DNA of 64,000 nt from Iocasia fonsfrigidae (GCF_017751145.1 NZ_CP046640.1:910137-974136); one strand, 5' to 3'. Numbered from the stretch's first letter, positions 36,218 through 45,259 are shown. Translations and numbers: made by a program. The notes: generated by a model from the letters alone, not told the origin.

Positions 36218-37063
36218 TTAATTAATCTTTTTTCTTGAATTTTCCTTTATTTTTCTATATTTCAGGGGGGAGTGACCGGTTATATTTTTAAATATGCGCC
36301 CAAAATGGGTTAGATTGTTATAACCTACCTGACAGGCGATTTCAGTAATATTTAGACTGCTTTGCTGTAGTAATTTACTGGCCTCTTTAATTCTCACATT
36401 ATTTTTATACTCGACAAATGAGAAACCAGTTACTTTCTTAAAGGTCTTGCTTAAATAAGTGGGACTGTAATTAAATTGTTCTGCCAGCTCAGTCAGAGAT
36501 AGTTTATTATTAAAATTATTATTTATAAAACCTGCTATCTCAGATATTTTTTTATGGGTTTCATTGGGATAATTTGCTGAACAAGAAGTTGTTGACTTGA
36601 TAAATCTATTAAGAAAAATAAGTAATTCTGTAATTAAAATAGTAACATAAGTGAAGTAACCTGCCTGTTTTTTCTTTTTTTCCTGTAAGATATTGAATAA
36701 GTGATTTTCCATCCATAATTGTTCTTCAGGGTTTAAAGAGTATACATTTTGTTTTAAATGAAAACAGTGATATAAATCAATGTCTTTAGTTATTTTATCA
36801 GTTATGTCAGTACTGAATTGTATTAAGATTCTTTCATGGGGGTACTCCCTGGTTGTATTGGTCTTATGCAAAATATTCTTATCTATCAGAACAATGTCAC
36901 CTTTTTTTATGTGATATGTCCTATTATCTATAAAGTAATAACGTTCACCATTAAGGAGATAATATATTTCATATTGATCATGATAATGTCTGGCCGCCAT
37001 ATTAAAAGGAGCTCCTTTTCTACTAATGTGTTCTACTATCAAATCTGACTTTTCCGGGGTCAT
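36218..37063 (-). CDS. AraC-family regulator with N-terminal cupin sensor
   Basis: A 281-residue one-component regulator. The N-terminal cupin (HYHDQYEIYYLLNGE, KKGDIVLI, about residues 20-65) should bind a sugar. The C-terminal AraC pair of helix-turn-helix motifs is clear (YSPTYLSKTFKKVTGFSF, ACQVGYNNLTHFGRIF). RBS GGAGGA lies about 11 nt before ATG 37063. It converges on the GH28/esterase genes and is divergent from gntR, with a 208-bp shared upstream region. A role in pectin gene control is likely by position. Confidence 0.88.
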   Translation of the reverse strand: MTPEKSDLIVEHISRKGAPFNMAARHYHDQYEIYYLLNGERYYFIDNRTYHIKKGDIVLIDKNILHKTNTTREYPHERILIQFSTDITDKITKDIDLYHCFHLKQNVYSLNPEEQLWMENHLFNILQEKKKKQAGYFTYVTILITELLIFLNRFIKSTTSCSANYPNETHKKISEIAGFINNNFNNKLSLTELAEQFNYSPTYLSKTFKKVTGFSFVEYKNNVRIKEASKLLQQSSLNITEIACQVGYNNLTHFGRIFKNITGHSPLKYRKIKENSRKKIN

Positions 37064-37182
37064 TGCTGGAAACTCCTCCTTTATGTACTCTTAATTAATT
37101 ATAGCAATTTTCTATATAGACAGCAAATAAGTATAGGTAGGTATTTTTGAAAAAGAAAAAGTTAAAATCATTAAATTACCAC

Positions 37183-37238
37183 TTGACAGTAGTAAAAAAA
37201 CATGCTATTATTTTAAATAAACCAGTTGTAACACAACT
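37183..37238 (+). promoter_or_regulatory. gntR promoter and operator
   Basis: TTGACA (37183-37188), 17-bp spacer, TATTAT (37206-37211), then the palindrome AGTTGTAACACAACT (37224-37238). The operator lies at or just after the expected transcription start, so binding should repress. The same arrangement recurs at 37946-37997. Confidence 0.8.
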
Positions 37239-37271
37239 AACAATTACATTGATGTGTTGAGGGAGTTAAAG

Positions 37272-37949
37272 ATGAAACCGATTAAAAAGCGTGAGAGTTT
37301 AAGTCGTCAGGTTTTTGAACAATTAAAACAGCAAATTATCACAGGCAAATGGGAGCCTGGGGAGAAAATCCCCTCTGAGAATGAATTATCTGAAATGTTA
37401 AATGTCAGCCGGGTGACTATAAGAGAGGCCTTGCAGACATTGGTAGCCCTGGATTTACTTGAAAAAAAACAGGGTGAGGGTACTTTTGTCAAGGAATTAT
37501 CTGGTGAGACATATATTGATGCCCTGCTGCCGACTTTTGTAAATCTAAAACGTTCCAAATCATTTTCTGTTCATGAATATAGAAAAATAATAGAAGTTGG
37601 AGCAATTGAATTAGTAGTAGAAAGGGTTACTGATGAAGACATAGTAGAGTTAAAAAAAATATTGAATAATATGAAAAAATATAAAGATGACTTAGAGAGA
37701 TTTGCTTTAGAGGATTTGAATTTTCATTTAACACTATGTCAGATCACTAAAAATCCTATCATTGAAAAGGCAAATTTTCTGATGAAAGATTATTTAAAAG
37801 AAACTATGTCAGAAATTATTAAAACTATGGGTTCAGAAGATGGAATCCGTTACCATGGTGAAATTATTGAGGCTATTGAGAATAAGGATAAAGAAGCTGC
37901 CAAAGAGTTAATGGAAAAACACTTAGATAATAATTTAAATTATATTTGA
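37272..37949 (+). CDS. GntR-family regulator, FCD (FadR-type) subfamily
   Basis: A winged helix-turn-helix (EKIPSENELSEMLNVSRVTI) followed by an all-helical FCD domain with the Asp and three His of the metal site (LNFHLTL, RYHGEI, EKHLDN). FCD proteins usually sense carboxylic acids, which fits the TRAP transporter in the operon it precedes. ATG 37272 lies 6 nt after GAGGGAG, giving 225 residues; an in-frame GTG at 37254 overlaps no RBS. The promoter of the next operon overlaps its own stop codon, and both promoters carry the same 15-bp palindrome. Confidence 0.9.
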   Translation: MKPIKKRESLSRQVFEQLKQQIITGKWEPGEKIPSENELSEMLNVSRVTIREALQTLVALDLLEKKQGEGTFVKELSGETYIDALLPTFVNLKRSKSFSVHEYRKIIEVGAIELVVERVTDEDIVELKKILNNMKKYKDDLERFALEDLNFHLTLCQITKNPIIEKANFLMKDYLKETMSEIIKTMGSEDGIRYHGEIIEAIENKDKEAAKELMEKHLDNNLNYI

Positions 37950-37997
37950 CAGAATATTATTTAAGTGTTATTATTTAAATATAGTTGTAATACAACT
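37946..37997 (+). promoter_or_regulatory. promoter and GntR operator of the transketolase/TRAP operon
   Basis: TTGACA (37946-37951) overlaps the gntR stop codon; after 17 bp comes TATTAT (37969-37974), then AGTTGTAATACAACT (37983-37997). Both boxes and the operator match those before gntR, with one operator base changed in the centre. Confidence 0.8.
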
Positions 37998-38040
37998 AAC
38001 AACAAACAACACACAACAAACAACACACAACAAACAACCA
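37998..38040 (+). repeat. short tandem repeat of ACAAC half-sites
   Basis: AACAACAAACAACACACAAC units repeat with a 14-bp period right after the operator at 37983-37997. ACAAC is the right half of that operator, and it recurs six or more times on the same strand. The remainder of the leader up to 38196 shows no gene. Confidence 0.7.
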
Positions 38041-38196
38041 TAATAATTATATCTTAAATAGATTACGAGTAATGAAGGGAGACTTAGTGATCAAGGTTAT
38101 GCTCTGACTGGGAGGTGAGAAAAGAAGGGCAAAATATTATTATAGATTAAGAATTTATTCATAAATATATCAAACAAATTATAGGAGGGGATTAAT

Positions 38197-39015
38197 TTGG
38201 GGAATACAGTTGCTGAATTAAAGAAAAAAGCTGTAGTAATAAGGGAAAATATATTAGAGACTATTGGAGTAGGCAAAAAGGGGCATGTAGGGGGTTCGAT
38301 GTCATCAGCTGATCTAGTAACAGCTCTCTATTTTTATAAGATGAATCATGATGCTAATAATCCTGAAGACCCTGACCGTGACCGGTTTATTTTTAGTAAG
38401 GGGCATTCAGTTTTGGCTCAGTATGCTGCCCTGGCTGAAACAGGTTATTTCTCAAAAGATGAACTTAAGAAAACTAAAACCTTTGGTTCTATCTTACAGG
38501 GACACCCTGAAAAAGACACACCAGGAATTGAAGCTAATACAGGGTCATTAGGACAAGGACTGTCATTAGGCTTAGGGATGGCCCTGGGTGGTAAACTGGA
38601 TAAACGTGCTTATAATGTTTATGTAATTGTTGGGGATGGTGAACTGGCTGAGGGACAGATATGGGAAGCAATTATTGCCGCTAATAATTTTAAAGTAGAT
38701 AATCTAGTGGCTATAGTAGATAGCAATAAAGTCCAGGCTACTGGCCCAATAGCTGAGAGATATGATTTAGGTGATATTAAGGCTAAATTTGAGGCTTCAG
38801 GCTGGGAAACTTTCGAAATAGATGGTCATAATATGGAAGAGATCGTTGAAGCTTTAGATGCTACAGATAATGTCAAAGGTAGACCTTCAGTGATAATAGC
38901 CAATACAGTTAAAGGTAAAGGTGTATCTTTTGCAGAAAACAAGGCGAGTTATCACAATGCTAAACTTACTGAAGAACAATATAGACAGGCCAAAGAAGAT
39001 ATAGCAAATTTATAA
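38197..39015 (+). CDS. transketolase, N-terminal (thiamine diphosphate) subunit
   Basis: A 272-residue half-transketolase. GHSVLAQYAAL, TGSLGQGLSLGLGMA and the ThDP/Mg motif GDGELAEGQIWEA ending in DSN are all present. Start is TTG 38197 after AGGAGGGG. Its partner subunit follows 18 nt later. In bacteria and archaea, split transketolases serve the pentose phosphate pathway or special routes such as apulose-4-phosphate or sulfo-sugar cleavage. The GntR control, the TRAP transporter and the reductase gene in this operon favour a dedicated catabolic role, with the substrate unknown. Confidence 0.9.
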   Translation: MGNTVAELKKKAVVIRENILETIGVGKKGHVGGSMSSADLVTALYFYKMNHDANNPEDPDRDRFIFSKGHSVLAQYAALAETGYFSKDELKKTKTFGSILQGHPEKDTPGIEANTGSLGQGLSLGLGMALGGKLDKRAYNVYVIVGDGELAEGQIWEAIIAANNFKVDNLVAIVDSNKVQATGPIAERYDLGDIKAKFEASGWETFEIDGHNMEEIVEALDATDNVKGRPSVIIANTVKGKGVSFAENKASYHNAKLTEEQYRQAKEDIANL

Positions 39016-39033
39016 TACTGGGGTGAAATATAA

Positions 39034-39960
39034 ATGAAAACAGCAAGTTTAAGAGAGGCTTATGGAAAAGAATTGTTAAATCAGGCCAGAAAAAATAAAA
39101 ACATAGTGGCGCTGGATGCAGATTTGAGTGGTTCTACAATGTCCTGTTACTTAGGTGAGGAATACCCGGATAGATTTTTTGAAATGGGAATAGCAGAACA
39201 AAATATGGTTACTACAGCAGCTGGGCTATCATTAACCGGTAAAATACCATTTGTTAATTCATTTGCTGTATTTGCAACAGGTAGGCCTTATGACCAGATA
39301 AGACAAGGGGTGGCTCTCCCTAATCTTAATGTCAAAATAGCTGGTTCAAGTTGTGGTTTATCTGATGCTGGAGATGGAGCTACCCATCAAGCCATAGAAG
39401 ATATGTCAATCATGCGTTCGATACCCAATATGACAGTAATATCTCCAGTAGATGCTTTGGAGACCAGGAAAGCTGTCAGGGCCATGGTAGAATATGAGGG
39501 TCCGGTTTATTTAAGGGTTAGCCGTGCTGATTTACCGATAATAACCACAGAAGAGGAGTCATTTGAAATAGGAAAAGTAAGTAAAATAGCAGATGGAAAT
39601 GATATAACAATATTTGCTAACGGACTAATGGTTCATAAATCCTTGCAAGCCAGGGAAGAGTTAGCTAAAATAGATATATCGGTTAGAATAATTAATGTTA
39701 GTACAATAAAACCGCTGGATGTAGAGAAGATTAAAGAATATGCCAGTGATGTAAAAGGTATTATTACTGCAGAGGAACATAGTATGATAGGTGGACTTGG
39801 TGGGGCTATTGCAGAGGCTTTAAGTGATGAATTAATACGTATAAAGAGGGTTGGGGTTCAGGACAGATTTGGACAATCTTCCTGTGATTATGATAAACTC
39901 CTGGAACATTATGGTTTAACCACTGATGAGATAGTAAGAAAAGCTCAAGAACTTATTTAA
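39034..39960 (+). CDS. transketolase, C-terminal subunit
   Basis: A 308-residue partner carrying the pyrimidine-binding domain (RFFEMGIAEQNMVTTAAGLS with the catalytic Glu that activates the cofactor, and YDQIRQGVALPNLNVK) and the C-terminal transketolase domain (SAEEHSMIGGLG-type segment, here TAEEHSMIGGLGGAIAEAL). ATG at 39034 follows TGGGGTGAA. Forms a heterotetramer with 38197-39015. Confidence 0.9.
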   Translation: MKTASLREAYGKELLNQARKNKNIVALDADLSGSTMSCYLGEEYPDRFFEMGIAEQNMVTTAAGLSLTGKIPFVNSFAVFATGRPYDQIRQGVALPNLNVKIAGSSCGLSDAGDGATHQAIEDMSIMRSIPNMTVISPVDALETRKAVRAMVEYEGPVYLRVSRADLPIITTEEESFEIGKVSKIADGNDITIFANGLMVHKSLQAREELAKIDISVRIINVSTIKPLDVEKIKEYASDVKGIITAEEHSMIGGLGGAIAEALSDELIRIKRVGVQDRFGQSSCDYDKLLEHYGLTTDEIVRKAQELI

Positions 39961-40019
39961 GGTTTGTCCTGGATAAGTTAATGTAAATACAAAATATTCT
40001 TTATTAGGAGATGATAACG

Positions 40020-40910
40020 ATGAAAAAAATAGGTTTTATTGGATTAGGAATCATGGGTAAACCCATGGCCAAGAATTTAATCGATGCTGGCTATGACCTG
40101 ATAGCTTATGACATTAACGAAGATGCAGTCAATGAAATGGTAGACTATGGTGCAGAAAAAGCTAGTTCTCCCAAAAACATAGCAGAAAATAGTGAGGTTA
40201 TTATCACCATGCTGCCTAATTCACCACATGTTAAAGCAGTAGTCTTAGGTAAAAATGGGGTAATAGAAGGGGTTAAAAAAGGACAGGTATTAATAGATAT
40301 GAGTTCCATAGCCCCGCTAGTTTCCCAGGAAGTGGCTGCAGAGTTGGAGAAAAAAGGAGTCGAGATGTTAGATGCCCCAGTTAGTGGTGGCCAGGAAGGT
40401 GCGGAAGCTGGAACAGTAGCTTTTATGGTAGGAGGCAAAGAAGAGGTATTTGAAGCAAACAAAGCAATTTTAGAAGTAATGGGTGCTAGTGTTACCCTGG
40501 TAGGTGGTATAGGTGCTGGAGAGACAACTAAATTAGCCAATCAGGTAATTGTTGGTATCAATATAGCAGCAGTAGCAGAGGCTTTAAGTCTGGGTAAAAA
40601 AGCAGGAGTTGACCCTGAAAATATCTTTAATGCCATTAGAGGGGGACTGGCCGGGAGTAAATGTATGGAAGATAAGGCACCCCGGATGTTAAAAGGTGAA
40701 TATGACCCAGGATTCAAGATGAAATTACATGTTAAAGACCTGACAAATGCCTTTGAAACTAGTAGAGAATTGCATTCATATATGCCTTTAACAGCACAGG
40801 TTATGGAAATGATGCAGAAATTATTAAATGACGGCCATACAGAGGTAGATCATGGTGGTTTAGGATTGTTCTATGAGCAGCTAAATAATATTTCTTTGAA
40901 AAAGGGTTAA
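40020..40910 (+). CDS. beta-hydroxyacid dehydrogenase (GarR/3-hydroxyisobutyrate dehydrogenase family)
   Basis: Reduces a semialdehyde or oxidises a beta-hydroxyacid with NAD(P). The Rossmann start IGFIGLGIMGKPMAKN, the substrate loop DAPVSGGQEGAEAGT, and the catalytic Lys in GETTKLANQ are seen. ATG 40020 is 9 nt after AGGAG; an earlier ATG 40011 abuts that RBS. The 296 residues match the family. Closest named relatives by motif are tartronate-semialdehyde reductases, but sulfolactaldehyde reductases have the same fold. In an operon with split transketolase and TRAP genes it probably disposes of the small aldehyde acid left by transketolase cleavage (inference). Confidence 0.88.
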   Translation: MKKIGFIGLGIMGKPMAKNLIDAGYDLIAYDINEDAVNEMVDYGAEKASSPKNIAENSEVIITMLPNSPHVKAVVLGKNGVIEGVKKGQVLIDMSSIAPLVSQEVAAELEKKGVEMLDAPVSGGQEGAEAGTVAFMVGGKEEVFEANKAILEVMGASVTLVGGIGAGETTKLANQVIVGINIAAVAEALSLGKKAGVDPENIFNAIRGGLAGSKCMEDKAPRMLKGEYDPGFKMKLHVKDLTNAFETSRELHSYMPLTAQVMEMMQKLLNDGHTEVDHGGLGLFYEQLNNISLKKG

Positions 40911-41052
40911 AAATTTAATATTCAATGCAAAATAGTGGTAATTTTTGAATAAATTCATTTTAAAAGGGGGGATTAATGAAATAATTATATTAAGAATTTT
41001 TAATAAATTGTTAGAAGTATGTATTTAAAATTTAAAGGAGGATGTAAAAAGA

Positions 41053-42111
41053 ATGAAAAAACTTTATCTATTAGCAATATTAACATTAGCAGTTGTTATA
41101 TTACTGGCAGGAAGCGTTTTGGCAGCAGAATTAAATCCAACCCCAGATAATCCAGTTACAATTAGGATCGGTACCACTGATCAAAAAGATGATCTTGCTG
41201 TTGGTCTAGAATATACCATGTGTAAAGTCTTTGAGTCTATGGTTGAAACCAATACTGGTGGAGCTATACAAGTAGAGGTTTTTCCATCAGGTCAGTTGGG
41301 TGGTTTAATGAGTATGTTAGAAGCTACCCAGGGTGGTCAAATGGAAGCTGTTACTGGAACTGCTGCAATACCTTCATTTTATCCAGCATGGCAGGTTTTC
41401 TCAATACCATATCTGTTCCAGAATTCAGATATTGCAATGGCAGTTATGAATGAAAGTGATTTCATGTTAGACCTGTATGAAGATATGAGAAAAGAAACTG
41501 GCTTGAGGGTTCTTGGAGTTGCCCAGAATGGTTTTAGACATTTCACAAATAGTGAAAGAGAAATTCGCAGCCCAGAAGACCTTAAGGGATTGAAATTTAG
41601 AGTAATGCAGGGCCCAATCTACCAAAAAGTTGTAGAGGCTGCTGGAGGAACAGCAGTTCCAATTGCCTGGTCAGAGTTATATACAGCTTTAAAAACTGGT
41701 GTAGTTGATGGAGAAGAAAACCCAATATCTTCTGTTGTACTTGGTAGTTTATATGAAGTGCAGGATTATATAACCCTTGATGGTCACCTCTGGAGTGAAA
41801 ACTTTTTGGTAATTAATGATGACTTTTTCAATAGTTTACCTAATAAATATCAGGTTGTAATTAAAGAAGCTGGTAAAGCAGCTGCTACTGCAGGTACAAC
41901 TAGTGAAACTATTAAATCCTATATTACTGGAGTTAAAATTCTTCAGGATAATAATATGAAAATATATAAACCAACTCCTGAAGAATTAGAAGTATTTAGG
42001 AACACTGCACAGCCACCCGTTATTAAATGGTTAAAAGATGAAATTGGAGCTGAACTAGTTGATGGTATGATAGAAACTGTTGAAGAATATACAGAAAAAC
42101 TAGGTTACTAA
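41053..42111 (+). CDS. TRAP transporter substrate-binding protein, DctP type
   Basis: Periplasmic acid-binding protein, 352 residues, with a cleavable signal peptide (LAGSVLAAEL). The DctP pattern is clear: EVFPSGQLGG, LKGLKFRVMQGPIYQKV with the Arg that normally grips the ligand carboxylate, and AWSELYTALKTGVVDGEENP. ATG follows AAAGGAGG. A hairpin (42126-42159) separates it from the membrane genes. Expected ligand: a sugar acid or other organic acid. Confidence 0.93.
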   Translation: MKKLYLLAILTLAVVILLAGSVLAAELNPTPDNPVTIRIGTTDQKDDLAVGLEYTMCKVFESMVETNTGGAIQVEVFPSGQLGGLMSMLEATQGGQMEAVTGTAAIPSFYPAWQVFSIPYLFQNSDIAMAVMNESDFMLDLYEDMRKETGLRVLGVAQNGFRHFTNSEREIRSPEDLKGLKFRVMQGPIYQKVVEAAGGTAVPIAWSELYTALKTGVVDGEENPISSVVLGSLYEVQDYITLDGHLWSENFLVINDDFFNSLPNKYQVVIKEAGKAAATAGTTSETIKSYITGVKILQDNNMKIYKPTPEELEVFRNTAQPPVIKWLKDEIGAELVDGMIETVEEYTEKLGY

Positions 42112-42125
42112 TCAAAAGTCCTGAT

Positions 42126-42164
42126 AAAGGAGAATATTCCTACTGGGATATTCTCCTTTATTTA
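42126..42164 (+). terminator. attenuating hairpin between TRAP dctP and dctQ
   Basis: Stem AAAGGAGAATATTCC (42126-42140) pairs with GGGATATTCTCCTTT (42145-42159), followed by ATTTAT. Probably partial termination that keeps the binding protein in excess. Confidence 0.65.
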
Positions 42165-42190
42165 TAAAAAAATTATAAGGGGGATTTTTT

Positions 42191-42718
42191 GTGTTCGGGC
42201 ATCTAAAATATTTTATCGAAAACCTGAGTGATAGAATTAATGATATTGCTAAAATTGTAGTAATAGGGTTAGTGGCAGTGTTAACATCAATAGTTTTATT
42301 ACAGGTAATTTTTCGTTATATTTTAAATATTGGTTTACCATGGGTTGATGAGCTTTCTCGCTATTTGAATATCTGGGTAGCTTTTTTAGGAGCTAGTGTT
42401 GGGCTTAAATATGGAGATCATGTCGGGGTTAGTTTTTTTGTAAATTTACTGCCTGAAAAGCTGTCAGAAGCATTCAAATTATTCACAGATATTATTATTT
42501 TTATCTTCCTTTGTGTAGTAATATATTATGCTTATGATTATATAATTACTTCGCGTTCAGTAACCCCTACAATGCAAATTTCATTTAAATTACCTAAATC
42601 TGCAATATTTGCTGGCACTAGTATTATGGTAGTTCATATTCTAAATTTTATTTTTAATGATTTGAGTTTATTGTTTAATAACAAAGTTGAAACTAAAACT
42701 GATGTAAGGGCGGGATAA
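42191..42718 (+). CDS. TRAP transporter small membrane subunit, DctQ type
   Basis: A 175-residue membrane protein with four hydrophobic segments (about 18-40, 52-72, 92-112, 130-152) and the DctQ signature PWVDELSRYLNIWVAFLGAS. Start is GTG 42191 behind AAGGGGGA. Two codons' space separates it from the large subunit. Confidence 0.9.
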   Translation: MFGHLKYFIENLSDRINDIAKIVVIGLVAVLTSIVLLQVIFRYILNIGLPWVDELSRYLNIWVAFLGASVGLKYGDHVGVSFFVNLLPEKLSEAFKLFTDIIIFIFLCVVIYYAYDYIITSRSVTPTMQISFKLPKSAIFAGTSIMVVHILNFIFNDLSLLFNNKVETKTDVRAG

Positions 42719-42721
42719 TAA

Positions 42722-44002
42722 ATGAGTATATGGTTGTTAGTGCCATTTGTATTAATGTTGTTCGCTAATATTCCTATTGCTTTTTGTTTGTTATTTGCTG
42801 TTATAATTTTTATGAGTCAATGGGGTATGATACCTTTAAATATTATTCCCAATAAGATGTTTAGTGGTATAAATAGTTTCCCTCAATTAGCAATTCCCTT
42901 TTTTGTGCTCGCTGGCCAATTAATGAATAAATGTGGTATTACTAAAAGATTAGTTCAATTTGCTGATGTTATAATTGGTAAAGTATATGGTGGCTTGGCA
43001 CAGGTAAACATTTTAGCAAGCATTATATTTGCAGGGTTAACTGGTTCTGGTGTTGCAGATACTTCAGCTGTAGGGTCTATTTTAATACCGGCTATGGAAG
43101 AACAGGGTTTTGAAAGGGATTACAGTGCAGCAGTAACTGCAGCTTCATCGGTTATAGGTCCAATCATTCCACCCAGTGTATTAATGGTTATCTATGCAAA
43201 TGTTGTAGGAATATCAGTAGGAGAATTATTTGCTGGTGGTATTGTACCAGGTGTATTAGTGGGTATCGGTTTAATGGCACTGTGTTTTTTCTATGCTAAA
43301 AAGTATGATCATCCCAGAAGGACAGAAAGTATCAGTGTTAAACATGCCTTATCAGTAACAAAAGATGGTATTTTAGCTTTAATAATGCCTATCATAATTA
43401 TTGGTGGTATAACACTTGGTGTTTTTACCCCTACTGAAGCTGCGGCTGTAGCAGTTGCCTATGCATTATTTGTTGGCTTTTTTATTTTCCGTACACTTAA
43501 ATTAAAAGATTTACCATCAGCTTTACTGGAAAGTGCTAGAACAACAGGTGTAATATTGTTGATAATGTCTAGTGCTACTGCTTTCGGTTGGGCTTTAACA
43601 GTTTTACATTTACCTGAAATGTTGGCTGACTGGGTTTTATCTATAACAACTAATCCATTTATTATATTGCTATTTATCAATATCTTCCTATTATTTATGG
43701 GTATGATAATGGAAGTAGGAGCAAATGTTATTATTCTTGCCCCAATTTTAGCACCTTTAGCGATGAATTTGGGAGTAGACCCCTTGCACTTTGCAATTAT
43801 TATGATAGTTAATTTGAATATTGGTTTAGCAACACCTCCATTAGGTGTCTGCTTGTTTGTGGCGGCTCCGATTGCTAAAATAACACTTGAAGATATTACC
43901 AAAGCGATTTTGCCATTTTTAGCAGTAGAAATATCAGTCTTGCTTTTATTAACATATTGGCCTTCACTTGTGTTATTTGTACCTAAATTATTAGGTTTTT
44001 AA
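42722..44002 (+). CDS. TRAP transporter large membrane subunit, DctM type
   Basis: A 426-residue permease with about twelve membrane segments. The DctM motifs SGSGVADTSAVGSILIPAM-like (here LTGSGVADTSAVGS) and AASSVIGPIIPPSVLMVIYA are present. Starts 3 nt after dctQ. Completes a sodium-driven TRAP importer with 41053-42718. Confidence 0.94.
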   Translation: MSIWLLVPFVLMLFANIPIAFCLLFAVIIFMSQWGMIPLNIIPNKMFSGINSFPQLAIPFFVLAGQLMNKCGITKRLVQFADVIIGKVYGGLAQVNILASIIFAGLTGSGVADTSAVGSILIPAMEEQGFERDYSAAVTAASSVIGPIIPPSVLMVIYANVVGISVGELFAGGIVPGVLVGIGLMALCFFYAKKYDHPRRTESISVKHALSVTKDGILALIMPIIIIGGITLGVFTPTEAAAVAVAYALFVGFFIFRTLKLKDLPSALLESARTTGVILLIMSSATAFGWALTVLHLPEMLADWVLSITTNPFIILLFINIFLLFMGMIMEVGANVIILAPILAPLAMNLGVDPLHFAIIMIVNLNIGLATPPLGVCLFVAAPIAKITLEDITKAILPFLAVEISVLLLLTYWPSLVLFVPKLLGF

Positions 44003-44125
44003 CATAGATTTTAAGAAATCAAAGTGGTAATTAAAGATGAAGATTTTGATAGTCTAAGGTAGGAGTTAGACAAAAGGTATAAAAATGATAATTAAATAAT
44101 AAAATTAAAATCAGGAGGGAAAGAC

Positions 44126-45160
44126 ATGAAAGCAGTTGTGAAATATGCTTTAGAAGATGGGAGTACTGAGGTTAGAGATGTTCCGATACCTAAAATTGGA
44201 CCTACAGATGTTTTGGTTAAGGTTGATAGTATAGGAATTTGTGGGAGTGATCCCCATATGCATCATAATAATGTTAGTTATCCTGTGGAAGTTCCTTTAA
44301 TTTTAGGACATGAATTTTCTGGTATTATTGATAAGGTTGGAGAGAAAGTAGAAAAGTTTAGTAAAGGTGATAGGGTTACTGCTGAAACACATGCTGAATA
44401 TTGTGGAAAATGTGTAATGTGCAGGACAAATAATTATCACCTTTGTCAAGAAAGAAAGGGTTATGGTTTTGGTGTTGATGGAGCCTATGCTAGCTATGTT
44501 AAAGTTCCTGAAAGAATTTTACATCGTGTGCCTGATAATGTGAGCCTGGAAGAGGCTTCTTTAACTGAACCATTATGTGTAGCTTATAACCTTGTTGTAA
44601 ATAATATGACTGTTAACCCAGGTGATGTCGTTGTAGTAATAGGACCTGGACCGATAGGAATATTATCTTGCAATATGGCTGCGATTGCAGGTGCAAGTGA
44701 AATTATTATGATTGGTACTAATGGGGATGAAAAAAGGCTTGAAAAATCTAAGGAATATGGTGCAACAACGACAATAAACAGTGGTAAAACTGAGCCTCTG
44801 CCTATAATTAAGGAAAAAAATGAAGGATATGGCGCTGATGTAGTTATAGACGCTGCTGGTCCTGCAGTCACCTTGAAATTGGCATTAGAAGCAGTCAGGC
44901 CTGAAGGAACAGTGAATAAGATTGCCTGGGGTCCTAAACCAATCAATTATAGTTTAGATAAGATAATAGAAAAAGCTATAACTTTAAGGGGATCTTTTAG
45001 CCATACCTGGGATGTATGGGAAAAAAGTTTAAAATTACTTGAAAAGGGTCAGGTGGATTTATCAGGTTTAATAACTCATCAACTTAGTATCGAAGAATGG
45101 GAAAGAGGATTTGAATTAGTAGAATCAAAAGAGGGTATAAAAGTAGTTCTTAAACCTTAG
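44126..45160 (+). CDS. zinc-dependent alcohol/polyol dehydrogenase
   Basis: Medium-chain dehydrogenase of 344 residues. Catalytic zinc ligands lie in GICGSDPH (Cys) and GHEFSG (His, Glu); the structural zinc has four Cys in YCGKCVMCRTNNYHLC; the NAD site is IGPGPIG. It resembles sorbitol/threonine dehydrogenases. AGGAGGG precedes ATG 44126. Last gene of the GntR-controlled operon, so it probably oxidises a hydroxyl of the imported acid or its precursor. Substrate not known. Confidence 0.88.
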   Translation: MKAVVKYALEDGSTEVRDVPIPKIGPTDVLVKVDSIGICGSDPHMHHNNVSYPVEVPLILGHEFSGIIDKVGEKVEKFSKGDRVTAETHAEYCGKCVMCRTNNYHLCQERKGYGFGVDGAYASYVKVPERILHRVPDNVSLEEASLTEPLCVAYNLVVNNMTVNPGDVVVVIGPGPIGILSCNMAAIAGASEIIMIGTNGDEKRLEKSKEYGATTTINSGKTEPLPIIKEKNEGYGADVVIDAAGPAVTLKLALEAVRPEGTVNKIAWGPKPINYSLDKIIEKAITLRGSFSHTWDVWEKSLKLLEKGQVDLSGLITHQLSIEEWERGFELVESKEGIKVVLKP

Positions 45161-45196
45161 GGCATCTTAATAGAAATAAAGCTAATAAATAATAAA

Positions 45197-45247
45197 AAAA
45201 TATCATCAAGATAAAACAGGAAGTTTATTTTATCTTGATGATATTTT
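45197..45247. terminator. bidirectional terminator between convergent genes
   Basis: A 20-bp perfect stem, 45197-45216 with 45228-45247 (core ATATCATCAAG / CTTGATGATAT), flanked by A and T tracts. Ends the dehydrogenase operon and the minus-strand histidine kinase gene. Confidence 0.85.
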
Positions 45248-45259
45248 ATTTACATTTTG

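Noticed and set aside
36836-37048. 70-codon plus-strand frame inside the AraC regulator gene
   Set aside because: Antisense to the cupin domain; no RBS.
37998-38040. CRISPR array reading of the ACAAC repeats
   Set aside because: Period is only 14 bp with no unique spacers and no cas genes.
40145-40540. 131-codon minus-strand frame inside the beta-hydroxyacid dehydrogenase gene
   Set aside because: Low-complexity Ala/Ser/Pro translation typical of an antisense shadow.
43459-43902. 147-codon minus-strand frame inside the TRAP large subunit gene
   Set aside because: Antisense to membrane segments, giving an Ile/Lys/Asn-rich chain without motifs.
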